This document shows, piece by piece, positions 50,710 through 59,470 of a stretch of 64,000 nt of DNA. Numbering within the stretch: position 1 is the stretch's first letter; every line of letters begins with the position of its first letter. The notes beneath the pieces are model-generated. The model worked only from the letters and a program-made list of their open reading frames with translations. It searched no databases and had not been told where the DNA came from. The stretch lies in the NCBI RefSeq assembly GCF_001426685.1, contig NZ_LMFB01000020.1, positions 1-64,000 on the forward strand, in the 5' to 3' direction. Made by a program: the position numbers and the translations under genes. This DNA is from Rhizobium sp. Root483D2 (GTDB lineage Bacteria; Pseudomonadota; Alphaproteobacteria; Rhizobiales; Rhizobiaceae).

Positions 50710-52607
50710 GGTACGAGCTCCCCGACATCGGCGGTCTTTCGCGCCAAAACAAGATGGCCGTTGCCAAGGTCCGCCGTCCCCAGCACGGTTGCGTCGCCAT
50801 CATCGGAAAAATGCTTGCCCCAGCTGCGCTTGTCGGCAGCGCCGCTCGGGTTGAGCATCGAGAAATCGAGCGGCCGGTCGAGATCTGGAAAGGGCACGGC
50901 GGCGAGCAGCGATTTCGTGTAGGGATGAACGGGCGTTTCCATCAACGCCTCGCGCGGTGCGATCTCGACGATCCGGCCGCCGCACATGACGGCGATCCGG
51001 TCGGCCATGTAATCGACGACGGCCAGATTGTGCGAGATGAAGAGATAGGTGAGCCCCAGCTCCTTTTGCAGATCCTTGAGCAGGTTGAGGATCTGCGCCT
51101 GAACCGAGACATCGAGGGCCGAGACCGGTTCGTCGCAGATCAACAGGTCCGGCCCGAGCGCCAGTGCTCTGGCAATCCCGATACGCTGGCGCTGGCCGCC
51201 GGAAAAACTGTGCGGATAGCGGTTGAGGTGGCGTTCGTTGAGGCCGATGGCTTTCAGCAGCGCGGTCACCGTCTCGATGCGAGATTTGCCGCTGCCACGG
51301 CCATGGATTTCCAGGGGTTCGCTCAGAATATTCTGCACCGTCATGCGCGGCGACAGCGAGGAGACCGGGTCCTGGAACACCATCTGCACCTTGGTACGCA
51401 GCTCCTGCAATCCGGACCCTTGTGCATTCAACACGTCGATCGGGCCATCGCTGCTGTTGAGCATCACCGCGCCCGTGTCCGGCGTCACCGCGCGCATCAA
51501 AATCTTGCTGAGCGTGGTCTTGCCGCAGCCGCTTTCGCCAACCAGCCCAAGACATTCGCCGCGCATGATATCGAAGCTGACGCCATCGACAGCCTTGGTT
51601 GCGGGGGACGTGTCCTTGTTCAGCCAGCTCGATTTGCGGGTGGTGAAGGTCTTGCTGATATCGCGCACCGACAACAGGACTTCCGGCTTCAGCGCTGTGT
51701 CCGGTGCGATAATCTTCTTTTTTCCCAACAGGCTGCTGGTATCGACCGGAACCTCGCGCAGCGCCTTCAGGCGTTCGCCGGGCTTCATGTCGAAATGGGG
51801 AACGGCGGCCATCAGCCCCTTGAGATAGGGATGCGAGGGATTGCGGAAGATCGTTTCGACCGGGCCGGCCTCCATGATCTCGCCGTGATAGATGACCACG
51901 ACCTCGTCTGCGACATTGGCGACGACGCCAAGATCATGGGTGATGAGAAGCATCGCCATGTTCAGCTTGGTCTGCAGCCCGCGCAGCAATTGCAGGATCT
52001 GCGCCTGGATGGTCACGTCGAGGGCCGTCGTCGGCTCGTCGGCAATCAGGAGCGACGGATTGCAGATCAGCGCCATGGCGATCATGGCGCGCTGGCGCAT
52101 GCCGCCAGACAGTTCGAACGGGTACATGTCGAAGGCGCGCGCCGGTTTGTGAAAGCCGACGAGACCGAGCATTTCCTCGGTGCGTTCGCGCCGTTCGCGG
52201 GTGGACATGGGGGTGTGGATTTTCAGGGATTCACTGATCTGGTTGCCGATCGTGTGCAGCGGCGACAGCGATGTCATCGGCTCCTGAAAGATCTTGCCGA
52301 TCCGGTTGCCACGCAGGTTGCGGATTTCCCGCCCGTCGCGCGGCATGGCCAGAAGATCGACCGGCTGCTCGTTATGGGCGGGATCGCAAAAGAGGATACG
52401 GCCGCTGCAGGACGCGGTTTTCGGCAGGATGCCCATCACCGACTGGCTGATGACGGATTTGCCCGAACCGGACTCTCCCACCAGCGCCGTCACCTTGCCC
52501 GGCAGGACGCGCAGGCTGGCATTGCGGACAGCGTCCAGTTGACCGCCGAGCATCGCGAACGAGATACTCAAATTCTCGATCCGCAGCAGGTCCGTGCCTG
52601 ATTTCAT
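50706..52607 (-). CDS. Opp-type ABC transporter, fused double ATPase (OppD-OppF)
   Basis: A 633-residue fusion of two oligopeptide-type ATPases. Domain 1: Walker A GESGSGKS, signature [15 protein letters not shown], Walker [12 protein letters not shown]. Domain 2: [38 protein letters not shown], followed by [17 protein letters not shown]. All catalytic motifs are intact. The ATG at 52607 is chosen for AAGGACA ten bases upstream; an earlier in-frame start at 52646 would add 13 residues. It heads the long minus-strand operon of importer and glycosyltransferases. Confidence 0.92.
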   Translation of the reverse strand: MKSGTDLLRIENLSISFAMLGGQLDAVRNASLRVLPGKVTALVGESGSGKSVISQSVMGILPKTASCSGRILFCDPAHNEQPVDLLAMPRDGREIRNLRGNRIGKIFQEPMTSLSPLHTIGNQISESLKIHTPMSTRERRERTEEMLGLVGFHKPARAFDMYPFELSGGMRQRAMIAMALICNPSLLIADEPTTALDVTIQAQILQLLRGLQTKLNMAMLLITHDLGVVANVADEVVVIYHGEIMEAGPVETIFRNPSHPYLKGLMAAVPHFDMKPGERLKALREVPVDTSSLLGKKKIIAPDTALKPEVLLSVRDISKTFTTRKSSWLNKDTSPATKAVDGVSFDIMRGECLGLVGESGCGKTTLSKILMRAVTPDTGAVMLNSSDGPIDVLNAQGSGLQELRTKVQMVFQDPVSSLSPRMTVQNILSEPLEIHGRGSGKSRIETVTALLKAIGLNERHLNRYPHSFSGGQRQRIGIARALALGPDLLICDEPVSALDVSVQAQILNLLKDLQKELGLTYLFISHNLAVVDYMADRIAVMCGGRIVEIAPREALMETPVHPYTKSLLAAVPFPDLDRPLDFSMLNPSGAADKRSWGKHFSDDGDATVLGTADLGNGHLVLARKTADVGELVP

Positions 52608-52989
52608 GCCAGCAGGTGTCCTTGTTTCATAACGGTCCGCGCGCAAGCGGGACGCGTTTCCCGATTGAATGCCGGTGGCTCGAAAAAGAGACTATCCCAC
52701 GGAAATTCCTGTGTCCATGACCTTGGGCTGGTAAAGTGCGCAGGGATATACCTGCTGTGGCGGCCAGCCGGCGGAAGCGGAAAGATCAATCATTTAAGCG
52801 GGATGGTCTATTCTTGATCCGGTGATCTCCTTCGGTGTCCGGTCTTGGCCGGAGCTGCGTCTTTTCAGAGTTCCGGCTGTGGTCGAAGGCGTCGCGGGTG
52901 CGGTCCTTGACTTCAGGACATTTTATCCTCAACTGACCTGCATCCGCAAAAGGCGCTTCAGCGCGTCACGATCAGTCGAGAACACGCAT
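52608..52989. other. Gap between divergent importer operon and nucleotide-sugar dehydrogenase
   Basis: About 380 bases with no gene I can support. It must contain promoters for both flanking genes. An open frame continues upstream of the dehydrogenase to 52822, but its residues do not resemble that family. TTGACT at 52907-52912 lacks a convincing -10 partner. No palindrome stood out. Confidence 0.4.
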
Positions 52990-54333
52990 TTGACCGTCCA
53001 TTCTTCCGTGAGCCAGGCTCTCCTTGCAAAGATCGCAGACCGCAGCGCCCGTGCCGGTGTGATCGGGCTCGGCTATGTCGGCTTGCCGCTGGCGATCACC
53101 GCTGCCCGCAACGGCTTTTCCGTCACAGGTTTCGATATCGATCCGCAAAAGATCGTCGCCATCGATGCCGGGCAATCCTATATCGCGGCAGTGCCGGACG
53201 CTGTTTTGAGCGCGGAGACGGCGCAGGGCCGCTTTTGCGCCACCACCGATTTCAGCCAGCTTGCAGCGTGCGATATCATCGTCATCTGTGTTCCGACGCC
53301 TTTGACGAAACATCGCGATCCGGATCTGTCGTTCATCACCCGCACCTGCGACCGCATTGCCGAAACGCTGAAGCCCGGCCAGTTGATCGTCCTGGAATCC
53401 ACCACCTATCCCGGCACGACCGATGAGGTGGTCCGGCCGATCCTGGAAAAGACCGGGCTCAAATCCGCGCAGGATTTCTTCCTCGGTTTTTCGCCGGAGC
53501 GCGAGGATCCGGGCAATCTCGATTTCCACACGTCGAGCATCCCGAAGGTGGTGGCCGGTGACGGCGAGGCGGCTGCGGACCTGATGAAGGCTTTTTACGG
53601 CGCTGTCGTCCACACGGTCGTGCCGGTATCGTCACCGGCGACGGCCGAGGCGGTGAAGCTGACCGAGAATATTTTCCGCGCCGTCAATATCGCCCTCGTC
53701 AACGAACTGAAGGTCGTCTACGAGGCGATGGGGATCGATATCTGGGAAGTCATCGACGCCGCCAAGACCAAGCCGTTCGGCTATATGCCGTTCTATCCCG
53801 GCCCCGGTCTCGGCGGGCACTGCATCCCGATCGATCCGTTCTATCTCACCTGGAAATCGCGCGAATACGAATTGCCGACCCGCTTCATCGAACTTGCCGG
53901 CGAGATCAATTCGGCCATGCCGCGCCATGTGGTGGGACGGCTTGCCGAAGCCTTGGATATCCGCTCAGGCAAGGCGCTCAGCCGCTCGAAAGTGCTGGTC
54001 ATCGGTCTTGCCTACAAGAAGAACGTGCCGGATATCCGCGAAAGCCCGTCGCTGAAGCTGATCGAACTGATCGAGGAGCGGGGCGGCAGCGCTGCCTATC
54101 ACGATCCGCATGTCGCTGAAATTCCAAGGACGCGCGAATATATGGCACTCAAAGGCCGTACTTCCGTGCCGCTAGACGAGCAATCGGTTGGGGCTTTCGA
54201 CGCGGTTTTGATCGCAACCGACCATGATGCGGTGGATTATGCAGCACTCGCCCGCTGGGCGCCGCTGATCGTCGATACGCGCAATGCCTTTGCACGGCGC
54301 GGCATCGAAAGCGGCACGATCCTGAAGGCCTGA
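52990..54333 (+). CDS. Nucleotide-sugar 6-dehydrogenase (UDP-GlcNAc/ManNAc or UDP-Glc type)
   Basis: A 448-residue NAD-dependent enzyme that oxidises a UDP-hexose or UDP-N-acetylhexosamine to the uronate. The N-terminal Rossmann motif is AGVIGLGYVGLPLAITAA, then ICVPTPL, SPEREDPGN and the catalytic Cys in GPGLGGHCIPIDPFYL; the C-terminal domain has KVLVIGLAYKKNVPDIRESPS. This pattern is closest to WecC/TviB-like enzymes. The start is uncertain: TTG at 52990 gives a normal length, while the frame extends to 52822. Its product could feed the glycosyltransferases nearby. Confidence 0.87.
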   Translation: MTVHSSVSQALLAKIADRSARAGVIGLGYVGLPLAITAARNGFSVTGFDIDPQKIVAIDAGQSYIAAVPDAVLSAETAQGRFCATTDFSQLAACDIIVICVPTPLTKHRDPDLSFITRTCDRIAETLKPGQLIVLESTTYPGTTDEVVRPILEKTGLKSAQDFFLGFSPEREDPGNLDFHTSSIPKVVAGDGEAAADLMKAFYGAVVHTVVPVSSPATAEAVKLTENIFRAVNIALVNELKVVYEAMGIDIWEVIDAAKTKPFGYMPFYPGPGLGGHCIPIDPFYLTWKSREYELPTRFIELAGEINSAMPRHVVGRLAEALDIRSGKALSRSKVLVIGLAYKKNVPDIRESPSLKLIELIEERGGSAAYHDPHVAEIPRTREYMALKGRTSVPLDEQSVGAFDAVLIATDHDAVDYAALARWAPLIVDTRNAFARRGIESGTILKA

Positions 54334-54352
54334 CCGGTCTTCTTTACAGCTC

Positions 54353-55525
54353 TTACGGCGTTGCTGACAGGGCGGGGGCGCTATGCCTCTTCATCCGGCT
54401 GGCGGCCATGGCGTAGCCGCCGGCGGCGCCATCGATGAAATGCATGTGATCGCGGCTAAGCGGGGTCGGCACGATGCAGGTCATCAGCGCGGAATCCTGG
54501 CGGTGCAGGCCAAAGCGGCAAATGCCGGCGGTTGCGGCCTGCTGCAACAGGGCCTCGATCTGGCGGAACCTGTCCTTGTCCACGTCGATGGTCATTTTCA
54601 GGCCATCGTCGAATTTGCGGAAATCGGTGTTGCTGGCGACATCCTGCCGGTATGCCTTGGGATCAAAACGCCCAAGCGTCAGCCCGAGGCGGAAAAGCCC
54701 GACGGTCAGCAGATATTGCGCCAGAATGAAAAGCCGGTGTCCGAACTGCTTGCTCTTCGGTGCCGTCCGGGTTTCCGCCGAAAGCCCTGCCATCGACAGG
54801 CCGATCTGTGGACCTTCGGCTGCCACCGGATGCCCATCCCGGTCCTCGCCGGCGACGAGAGCCACGATATCGGTAACCAGCGCCTGGAATGCGGCGAGAT
54901 TTTCCGCGCCGACGGGCACGGCGATAATCGAGACGATGTCGCCATGGCGCGATTGTATCGGGTTCCAGCGGCAGGACAGGCCCGTCAGATCCGGCCGGGT
55001 GCCCGATGGCGCGGGTGGAACGGCAAACTGGCCCTCCTTCATGCGGGCCTCGGCCCAGCTGGAGCCGCCGCCGGCAAACATCGCGTAGGAGACCTCCGGA
55101 TTGACCTGAAACCTTGCAACGCCAACCGAAAGGCCGGCCGCAATGACATCGGCCACGGGCACCAATGCTGCGCGCAACGTCAGCTGCAACTCCTCGCCCA
55201 CCCAGGCCTGCACGGCCGAGAGCGCGTCGCGTGCCTTGTCTACGCCCGACGGCGGAACCGCAACCATCGCGCCATCGCCGCCGAAGACGAAGGGCAGGTC
55301 GTTATTGCCGAGCGCATTCAGGATGGCCGAGATGACGCTTGCGCCAGCCATGTTGACGGCCTTGTAGCGGCCTGCCTCGATCGCGCCGGTGGAATCGACG
55401 ATATCGGCCGTGGCCAACGCCCAATCGGCCGGCAAAGCCCGGTAGTTTCCACTGTCGGCAACGCCTTCGAACTCGACGAAAACAGGAAGCGCACTGAAAA
55501 ATGTTTCGCTGGAAAGCTTGCTCAT
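54353..55525 (-). CDS. DUF3095 protein, nucleotide-cyclase-like
   Basis: A 390-residue protein matching DUF3095 by its opening (SKLSSETFFSALPVF) and the cyclase-like core: ATADIVDSTGAIEAGRYKAVN with a metal-type Asp and ST pair, then LPFVFGGDGAMVAVP resembling the GGD/GDG turn of class III cyclases. A variable C-terminal half includes KMTIDVDKDRFRQIEALL. Whether it makes a cyclic nucleotide is not established. The ATG at 55525 precedes the family-like sequence; the open frame runs on to 55657 with poor sequence. No strong ribosome site is visible. It converges on the dehydrogenase gene, 19 bases away. Confidence 0.75.
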   Translation of the reverse strand: MSKLSSETFFSALPVFVEFEGVADSGNYRALPADWALATADIVDSTGAIEAGRYKAVNMAGASVISAILNALGNNDLPFVFGGDGAMVAVPPSGVDKARDALSAVQAWVGEELQLTLRAALVPVADVIAAGLSVGVARFQVNPEVSYAMFAGGGSSWAEARMKEGQFAVPPAPSGTRPDLTGLSCRWNPIQSRHGDIVSIIAVPVGAENLAAFQALVTDIVALVAGEDRDGHPVAAEGPQIGLSMAGLSAETRTAPKSKQFGHRLFILAQYLLTVGLFRLGLTLGRFDPKAYRQDVASNTDFRKFDDGLKMTIDVDKDRFRQIEALLQQAATAGICRFGLHRQDSALMTCIVPTPLSRDHMHFIDGAAGGYAMAASRMKRHSAPALSATP

Positions 55526-55713
55526 GCGGTCAAGGCTAACATATTCGCCGGGGCAGGCGAACTGGTTTGACGCCGGGTTGAAACAAAGGACGGATGATCG
55601 CGTTGCGGTCAAAGAGTGGCGCCTGGTGCAAAATTCCAGCCGTCCCGGTCGACCCATCGCTGCTTCTCGTGGTAAGCGCAGCCAGCACGATTTGAACGAA
55701 TGGATAGATATTG

Positions 55714-56196
55714 ATGAGTCGCCTTGATGGTTTTATCTCCCGCATGCACTCGCAGCGCGCTGTTCTCAACCATATCAAGGCGGCGTCCATGGTTGCGCCG
55801 GATGGCGTGATCCTGGAAATCGGGCTTGGAAACGGGCGGACCTACGATCATATGCGCGAGCTGTTTCCTGAAAACCGGATCATCGCTTTCGACCGCGCCG
55901 TCGGTTCGCATCCGCATTCAACACCGCCGGAATCAGACCTGATCCTGGGCGATATCATGGAAACGATTGCTCAGTTTGCCGGACTGGACATCGCATTTGC
56001 GCATGCCGATATCGGCACGGCCTATCCGGAAAAGGATGCAAAGACCCTGACCTGGCTGCCGCAGTCGATCGTTGCGGCGCTGAAGAGCGGCGGGATTGCC
56101 GCCAGCGGTCTGCCTCTCGACCATCCCGAACTCGAGCCTTTGCCGCTGCCCACTGGCGCCGATCCGGGCCGCACCTATTTCTACCGCAAGCGCTAA
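55714..56196 (+). CDS. Small class I SAM-dependent methyltransferase
   Basis: A 160-residue protein with motif I ILEIGLGNGRTYDHMREL (about residues 33-50), acidic loop IIAFDRAVG, then LILGDIMETI and IAFAHADIGTAY. The fold is complete only for the SAM-binding half, so it is a minimal methyltransferase. ATG at 55714 is preferred over the TTG three bases earlier. It is divergent from the DUF3095 gene and convergent with the FkbM gene, six bases away. The substrate is unknown. Confidence 0.8.
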   Translation: MSRLDGFISRMHSQRAVLNHIKAASMVAPDGVILEIGLGNGRTYDHMRELFPENRIIAFDRAVGSHPHSTPPESDLILGDIMETIAQFAGLDIAFAHADIGTAYPEKDAKTLTWLPQSIVAALKSGGIAASGLPLDHPELEPLPLPTGADPGRTYFYRKR

Positions 56197-56201
56197 AGGT
56201 A

Positions 56202-57065
56202 TTACGGCAGGAGCAGAACGTCGAACTGGTCCTGCCCGATGGGCAGGGCGGTGACCTTCATGGCAGCCTGGCTGTCTTCGTAAAAGACGATGCAATCCTC
56301 GTAGAAGCCGGCGAGATAAGCGACGAAGTCGCGCGATCCTGCCGGTCCGTAGAAGACCGGGGAAAATTCCATGTAGAGCGGCACGCGCCGTTCCAGCAAA
56401 GGCTGCATCGAGCGGCTTGCGACCGGCTCATAGCCTTCGATATCCATCCAGACCAGCCCGATATCCTGCGGCGGTACGCCCGCTTCGGTCAGCATGGCGG
56501 TCACCCGTTCAACCGGAACCTTGATCTGAATATCGCGGTCGCTCTGGCGCAGTGCGCTGCTCTTGCCGTGATTGTCCCGGTGCATGAAGAAATCGAGCGT
56601 GCCTTCGCATTCGCCGGCGGCGATGTTGATCGCGGTGATCTCTTCGTTGAGGTTGTTTTGGTCGATATTGGTTCTGAGCAGCTTGAAGTTGCGCGGGTCC
56701 GGCTCCACCGTGACGATGTGGCGAAAGGCCTTGCTCAGCGCGAAATAGATGGTCTGCGTGCCGATATTGCCGCCGAGTTCGAGCAGGACCTTGTCCTTGG
56801 CCAGCAAATTCCGCTGGCGCAGAACGGAAAGCAAGCGGTCGACATTTTCGCGCTGGAAATGGCCCTTGCGGTAGATTTTCCGGCCGATGTAATCATGCGG
56901 GGAGAAGGTCATCAGGTGATCGCCGCAATCGGCGGTCATTGACAGGATTTTCGGGCTGACGGCGCTGACGAGCATGTCGCGGCCCATGCGGGTGGCGAGA
57001 AATCGCTTCGCCATTCGATTGCGCCATTTGCGCAGCCGGCGCTTCCAGGATTTCATCGCTTGCAT
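56202..57065 (-). CDS. FkbM-family methyltransferase
   Basis: A 287-residue methyltransferase. The SAM motif LLELGGNIGTQTIYFALSKAF is followed by IVTVEPDPRNFKLLRTNIDQNNL and VWMDIEGYEP, the hallmark blocks of the FkbM family, which often O-methylates glycans or secondary metabolites. A basic N terminus (MKSWKRRLRKWRNRMAKRF) may associate with membranes. The start is uncertain among ATGs at 57065, 57056 and 57104; 57065 is used. It lies 83 bases downstream of the LacI-family gene on the same strand, but is probably a separate unit of the glycan region. Confidence 0.87.
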   Translation of the reverse strand: MQAMKSWKRRLRKWRNRMAKRFLATRMGRDMLVSAVSPKILSMTADCGDHLMTFSPHDYIGRKIYRKGHFQRENVDRLLSVLRQRNLLAKDKVLLELGGNIGTQTIYFALSKAFRHIVTVEPDPRNFKLLRTNIDQNNLNEEITAINIAAGECEGTLDFFMHRDNHGKSSALRQSDRDIQIKVPVERVTAMLTEAGVPPQDIGLVWMDIEGYEPVASRSMQPLLERRVPLYMEFSPVFYGPAGSRDFVAYLAGFYEDCIVFYEDSQAAMKVTALPIGQDQFDVLLLP

Positions 57066-57148
57066 GCCTTGCCCGTCTCCATCGTATCCTCGTCTCTTCA
57101 ACACGAGATTGAGCGGGAAATGAAGTCGTTTCTGCGATCAGGCCGCGT

Positions 57149-58225
57149 TTAGGCCGGTTTGCCGGTGGTGCCGCGCCGCACCAGCGGGCCGTCGACCTTG
57201 ATGGTCATCGGGCGCGGCTGCTTGCCGTGAATGGCCATGTCGATGAGGATTTCGGCGGCTTTCTGGCCCATCTCGTAATTGGGCAGGACGAGGGTGGAGA
57301 GGGGCGGGTGGGTGTAGCGGGCCAGTTCCTGGTCGTCATAGCCCATGACGGAGAGGTCTTGCGGAACGCGCAGGCCCTTTTCGGCAGCCGCCTCCATGAC
57401 GCCGATCGCCATCAGGTCGTTGCCGCAGAGAATCGCCGACGGCGGATTGGCCATAGAGAGCAGATCAAGCCCGGCCTCGTAACCGCGCAGCGGCAGCCAG
57501 TCACCGTCGCGCACCAGCGTTTCGTCAAAAGCGATATCGGCGGTGGCGAGCGCCTGCTTGTAGCCTTTGAGGCGGTCCATTGCCGCATCCATCCAGGGTT
57601 CGCCGTTGATGAAGCCGATGCGCTTGTGGCCAAGACTGGTCAGATGCGCCGTTGCGGTGAAGCCACCAGCCACTTCGCCGGGGACGATCGCCATGTGCTG
57701 GCGCGGCTCGGAATAGCAGTTGAGCAGCACCGTCGGGATGTTCTTCAGCTGCGGCGGTACGGTGACCTTGCGGGTGAAGATCGTCGCATAGATCACACCG
57801 GCGATGGAGCGGTCGCGCAGGATCGAGCGCAGCACCGCGTCCTGCAGGTCCGGGTTGGAGCGGGTGGCGTGCGCTGATACCAAGAGCCCCTGTTCGAACG
57901 CATAGTCGCGGATGCCGTCGAGGCTGACGACGGGATGCGGGCTGGTGGAGATCTCATCGACGATGAAGGCGATCGTGTCCTTGTCCACATGCGGGGTCGT
58001 GTCCACCTCGTTGCGGGTGGTTGGTAATTGATAACCGATTTTATGAGCAGCCTCGCGGACCCGCATCTGGGTCTCGGCGGAAATGCGGGCGCCGGACATT
58101 TCATTGAGGACGAGCGAGACGCTGGATTGGGAGACACCGGCAATGCGTGCCACGTCCGTCATGGTTGGCCGGCCCGAATCCCCCTGTTTTTCGGAGGCGC
58201 CGTTGCGCCCATTTCCTCTTGCCAT
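57149..58225 (-). CDS. LacI-family transcriptional regulator (YtfQ-like importer)
   Basis: A 358-residue LacI/GalR repressor: HTH PTMTDVARIAGVSQSSVSLVLN (about residues 20-41), hinge, and effector domain with IAFIVDEISTSPHPVVSLDGIRDYAFE and AILCGNDLMAIGVMEAAAEKGL. It is divergent from the importer at 58403, and two operator-like palindromes occupy the gap, so it probably represses the importer until the substrate or a derivative binds. It resembles the regulator at 153 only at family level; the two operators differ completely. Confidence 0.92.
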   Translation of the reverse strand: MARGNGRNGASEKQGDSGRPTMTDVARIAGVSQSSVSLVLNEMSGARISAETQMRVREAAHKIGYQLPTTRNEVDTTPHVDKDTIAFIVDEISTSPHPVVSLDGIRDYAFEQGLLVSAHATRSNPDLQDAVLRSILRDRSIAGVIYATIFTRKVTVPPQLKNIPTVLLNCYSEPRQHMAIVPGEVAGGFTATAHLTSLGHKRIGFINGEPWMDAAMDRLKGYKQALATADIAFDETLVRDGDWLPLRGYEAGLDLLSMANPPSAILCGNDLMAIGVMEAAAEKGLRVPQDLSVMGYDDQELARYTHPPLSTLVLPNYEMGQKAAEILIDMAIHGKQPRPMTIKVDGPLVRRGTTGKPA

Positions 58226-58283
58226 CGTCCCGTCTCGCTTCCATCCCGGTTTCTGCTGCGATGCAGAATTATTTTTTGTGCGC

Positions 58284-58322
58284 TTGCTAATAAATTAGCG
58301 CTTGACTGATAATATTATTAGC
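58284..58322 (+). promoter_or_regulatory. Importer promoter with two LacI-type operators
   Basis: GCTAAT-AA-ATTAGC (58286-58299) is a perfect palindrome. GATAATATTATTAGC (58308-58322) repeats ATTAGC in the same orientation 23 bases on, with a related but imperfect left half. A promoter TTGCTA (58284-58289) to GATAAT (58308-58313) with an 18-base spacer fits between them; TTGACT at 58302-58307 offers another -35. Repressor binding would cover both boxes. Confidence 0.65.
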
Positions 58323-58402
58323 GCAAGATTTACGGATGTGAAGCGGAAAATGCTCACTGCCCGGTAGAGGAGTACCGGTAAATTTCGGAGGAGAAAATAC
58401 CG

Positions 58403-59386
58403 ATGTCCACGATTTCACGTCGCATGTTCCTGGCCGCCGCAACGGCCATGGGAGCCATCGCGCTGGCCGGCACGGCTGCCTTTGCGGAAATGCCGGCTTT
58501 GGCCAAGAAAGACACCTACAAGGTCGGCTTCGCGCAGACCGAATCCAACAATCCCTGGCGCATCGCCCAGACCGAAAGCATGAAGGCGGAAGCCCAGAAG
58601 CTCGGCTATCAGCTGGTCTATACGGATGCTGCCGGTTCGGCTGCAAAGCAGGTGGCCGACGTCAATTCGATGATCGCCCAGGGTGTCGATGTCATCTTCC
58701 TTGCGCCGCGCGAAGAAAAGCCGCTGATCCCGGCCGTCATGGCCGCCAAGAAGGCCGGCATTCCGGTCATCCTGCTCGACCGCAATGTCGATCAGTCGCT
58801 GGCCAAGGCCGGTGAAGACTATCTGACCTTCATCGGTTCCGATTTCATCGAGGAAGGCAAGCGCGTCGCCGAATGGCTGGCCAAGAATGCCAATGGCAAG
58901 TCGAAGATCATCGAGCTGGAAGGCACGACCGGTTCGTCGCCGGCCAATGACCGCAAGAAGGGTTTTGACGACGCGATCAAGGCTGCCGGCGGTTTCGAGA
59001 TCGTCGCATCGCAGACCGGCGATTTTGCCCGCGACAAGGGCCGTCAGGTTGCCGAGGCACTGTTGCAGGCGCATCCGGATGCGGACGTGATCTACGCGCA
59101 TAATGACGAAATGGCGATCGGCGCCATTGCGGCCATCGAAGCGGCTGGCAAGGTGCCGGGCAAGGATATCCTGGTGCTGTCGATCGATGGCGGCAAGGAA
59201 GCCGTGCAGGCCGTGGTTGACGGCAAGATCAATGCCGTCGTCGAGTGCAATCCGCGCTTCGGGCCAAAGGCTTTCGAGACGATGACGCGCTATGCCGCCG
59301 GTGATAAGATCGAGGCATGGGTCATCAACACAGACAAGTTCTACGATGCATCCAATGCATCGGCCGAATTGTCCAGCGCCTACTGA
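58403..59386 (+). CDS. ytfQ: YtfQ-like sugar-binding protein with Tat-type signal
   Basis: A 327-residue type I periplasmic binding protein that aligns by eye with E. coli YtfQ (galactofuranose importer): KKGFDDAIKAAGGFEIVASQTGDFARDKG, EGTTGSSPANDR and VIYAHNDEMAIGAIAAIE. The N terminus SRRMFLAAATAMGAIALAG is a twin-Arg (Tat) signal with cleavage near residue 28, unusual for this family. GGAGGAG precedes the ATG. It is the first gene of a four-gene CUT2 importer divergent from a LacI regulator. A furanose such as galactofuranose or arabinofuranose is the analogy-based guess for substrate. Confidence 0.9.
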   Translation: MSTISRRMFLAAATAMGAIALAGTAAFAEMPALAKKDTYKVGFAQTESNNPWRIAQTESMKAEAQKLGYQLVYTDAAGSAAKQVADVNSMIAQGVDVIFLAPREEKPLIPAVMAAKKAGIPVILLDRNVDQSLAKAGEDYLTFIGSDFIEEGKRVAEWLAKNANGKSKIIELEGTTGSSPANDRKKGFDDAIKAAGGFEIVASQTGDFARDKGRQVAEALLQAHPDADVIYAHNDEMAIGAIAAIEAAGKVPGKDILVLSIDGGKEAVQAVVDGKINAVVECNPRFGPKAFETMTRYAAGDKIEAWVINTDKFYDASNASAELSSAY

Positions 59387-59407
59387 TCTCCCAAGACTGT
59401 CGCTTCC

Positions 59408-59441
59408 GGCCGGGGTGGCATTGCCATTCCGGCCGCCTTTT
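59408..59441 (+). promoter_or_regulatory. Hairpin between YtfQ-like and ATPase genes
   Basis: GGCCGGGGTGG (59408-59418) pairs with CCATTCCGGCC (59424-59434) as an 11-base-pair stem with two GU pairs and a 5-base loop, followed by GCCTTTT. It could act as an inefficient terminator, lowering ATPase and permease levels relative to the binding protein. Confidence 0.7.
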
Positions 59442-59470
59442 CATGTCTGCTTATTGAGGATGGATGGAAC

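Noticed and set aside
50754-52601. Antisense open frame of 615 codons opposite the Opp ATPase fusion
   Set aside because: The opposite strand encodes two complete ATPase domains with all motifs. The antisense product has no recognisable family.
52822-52989. Extended N terminus of the nucleotide-sugar dehydrogenase
   Set aside because: The 56 extra residues do not resemble the family and would make it unusually long; a start near 52990 gives a typical size.
42957-57065. Opine or T-DNA-related locus
   Set aside because: No opine synthase, T-DNA border or vir-like feature was seen; the gene set fits glycan handling better.
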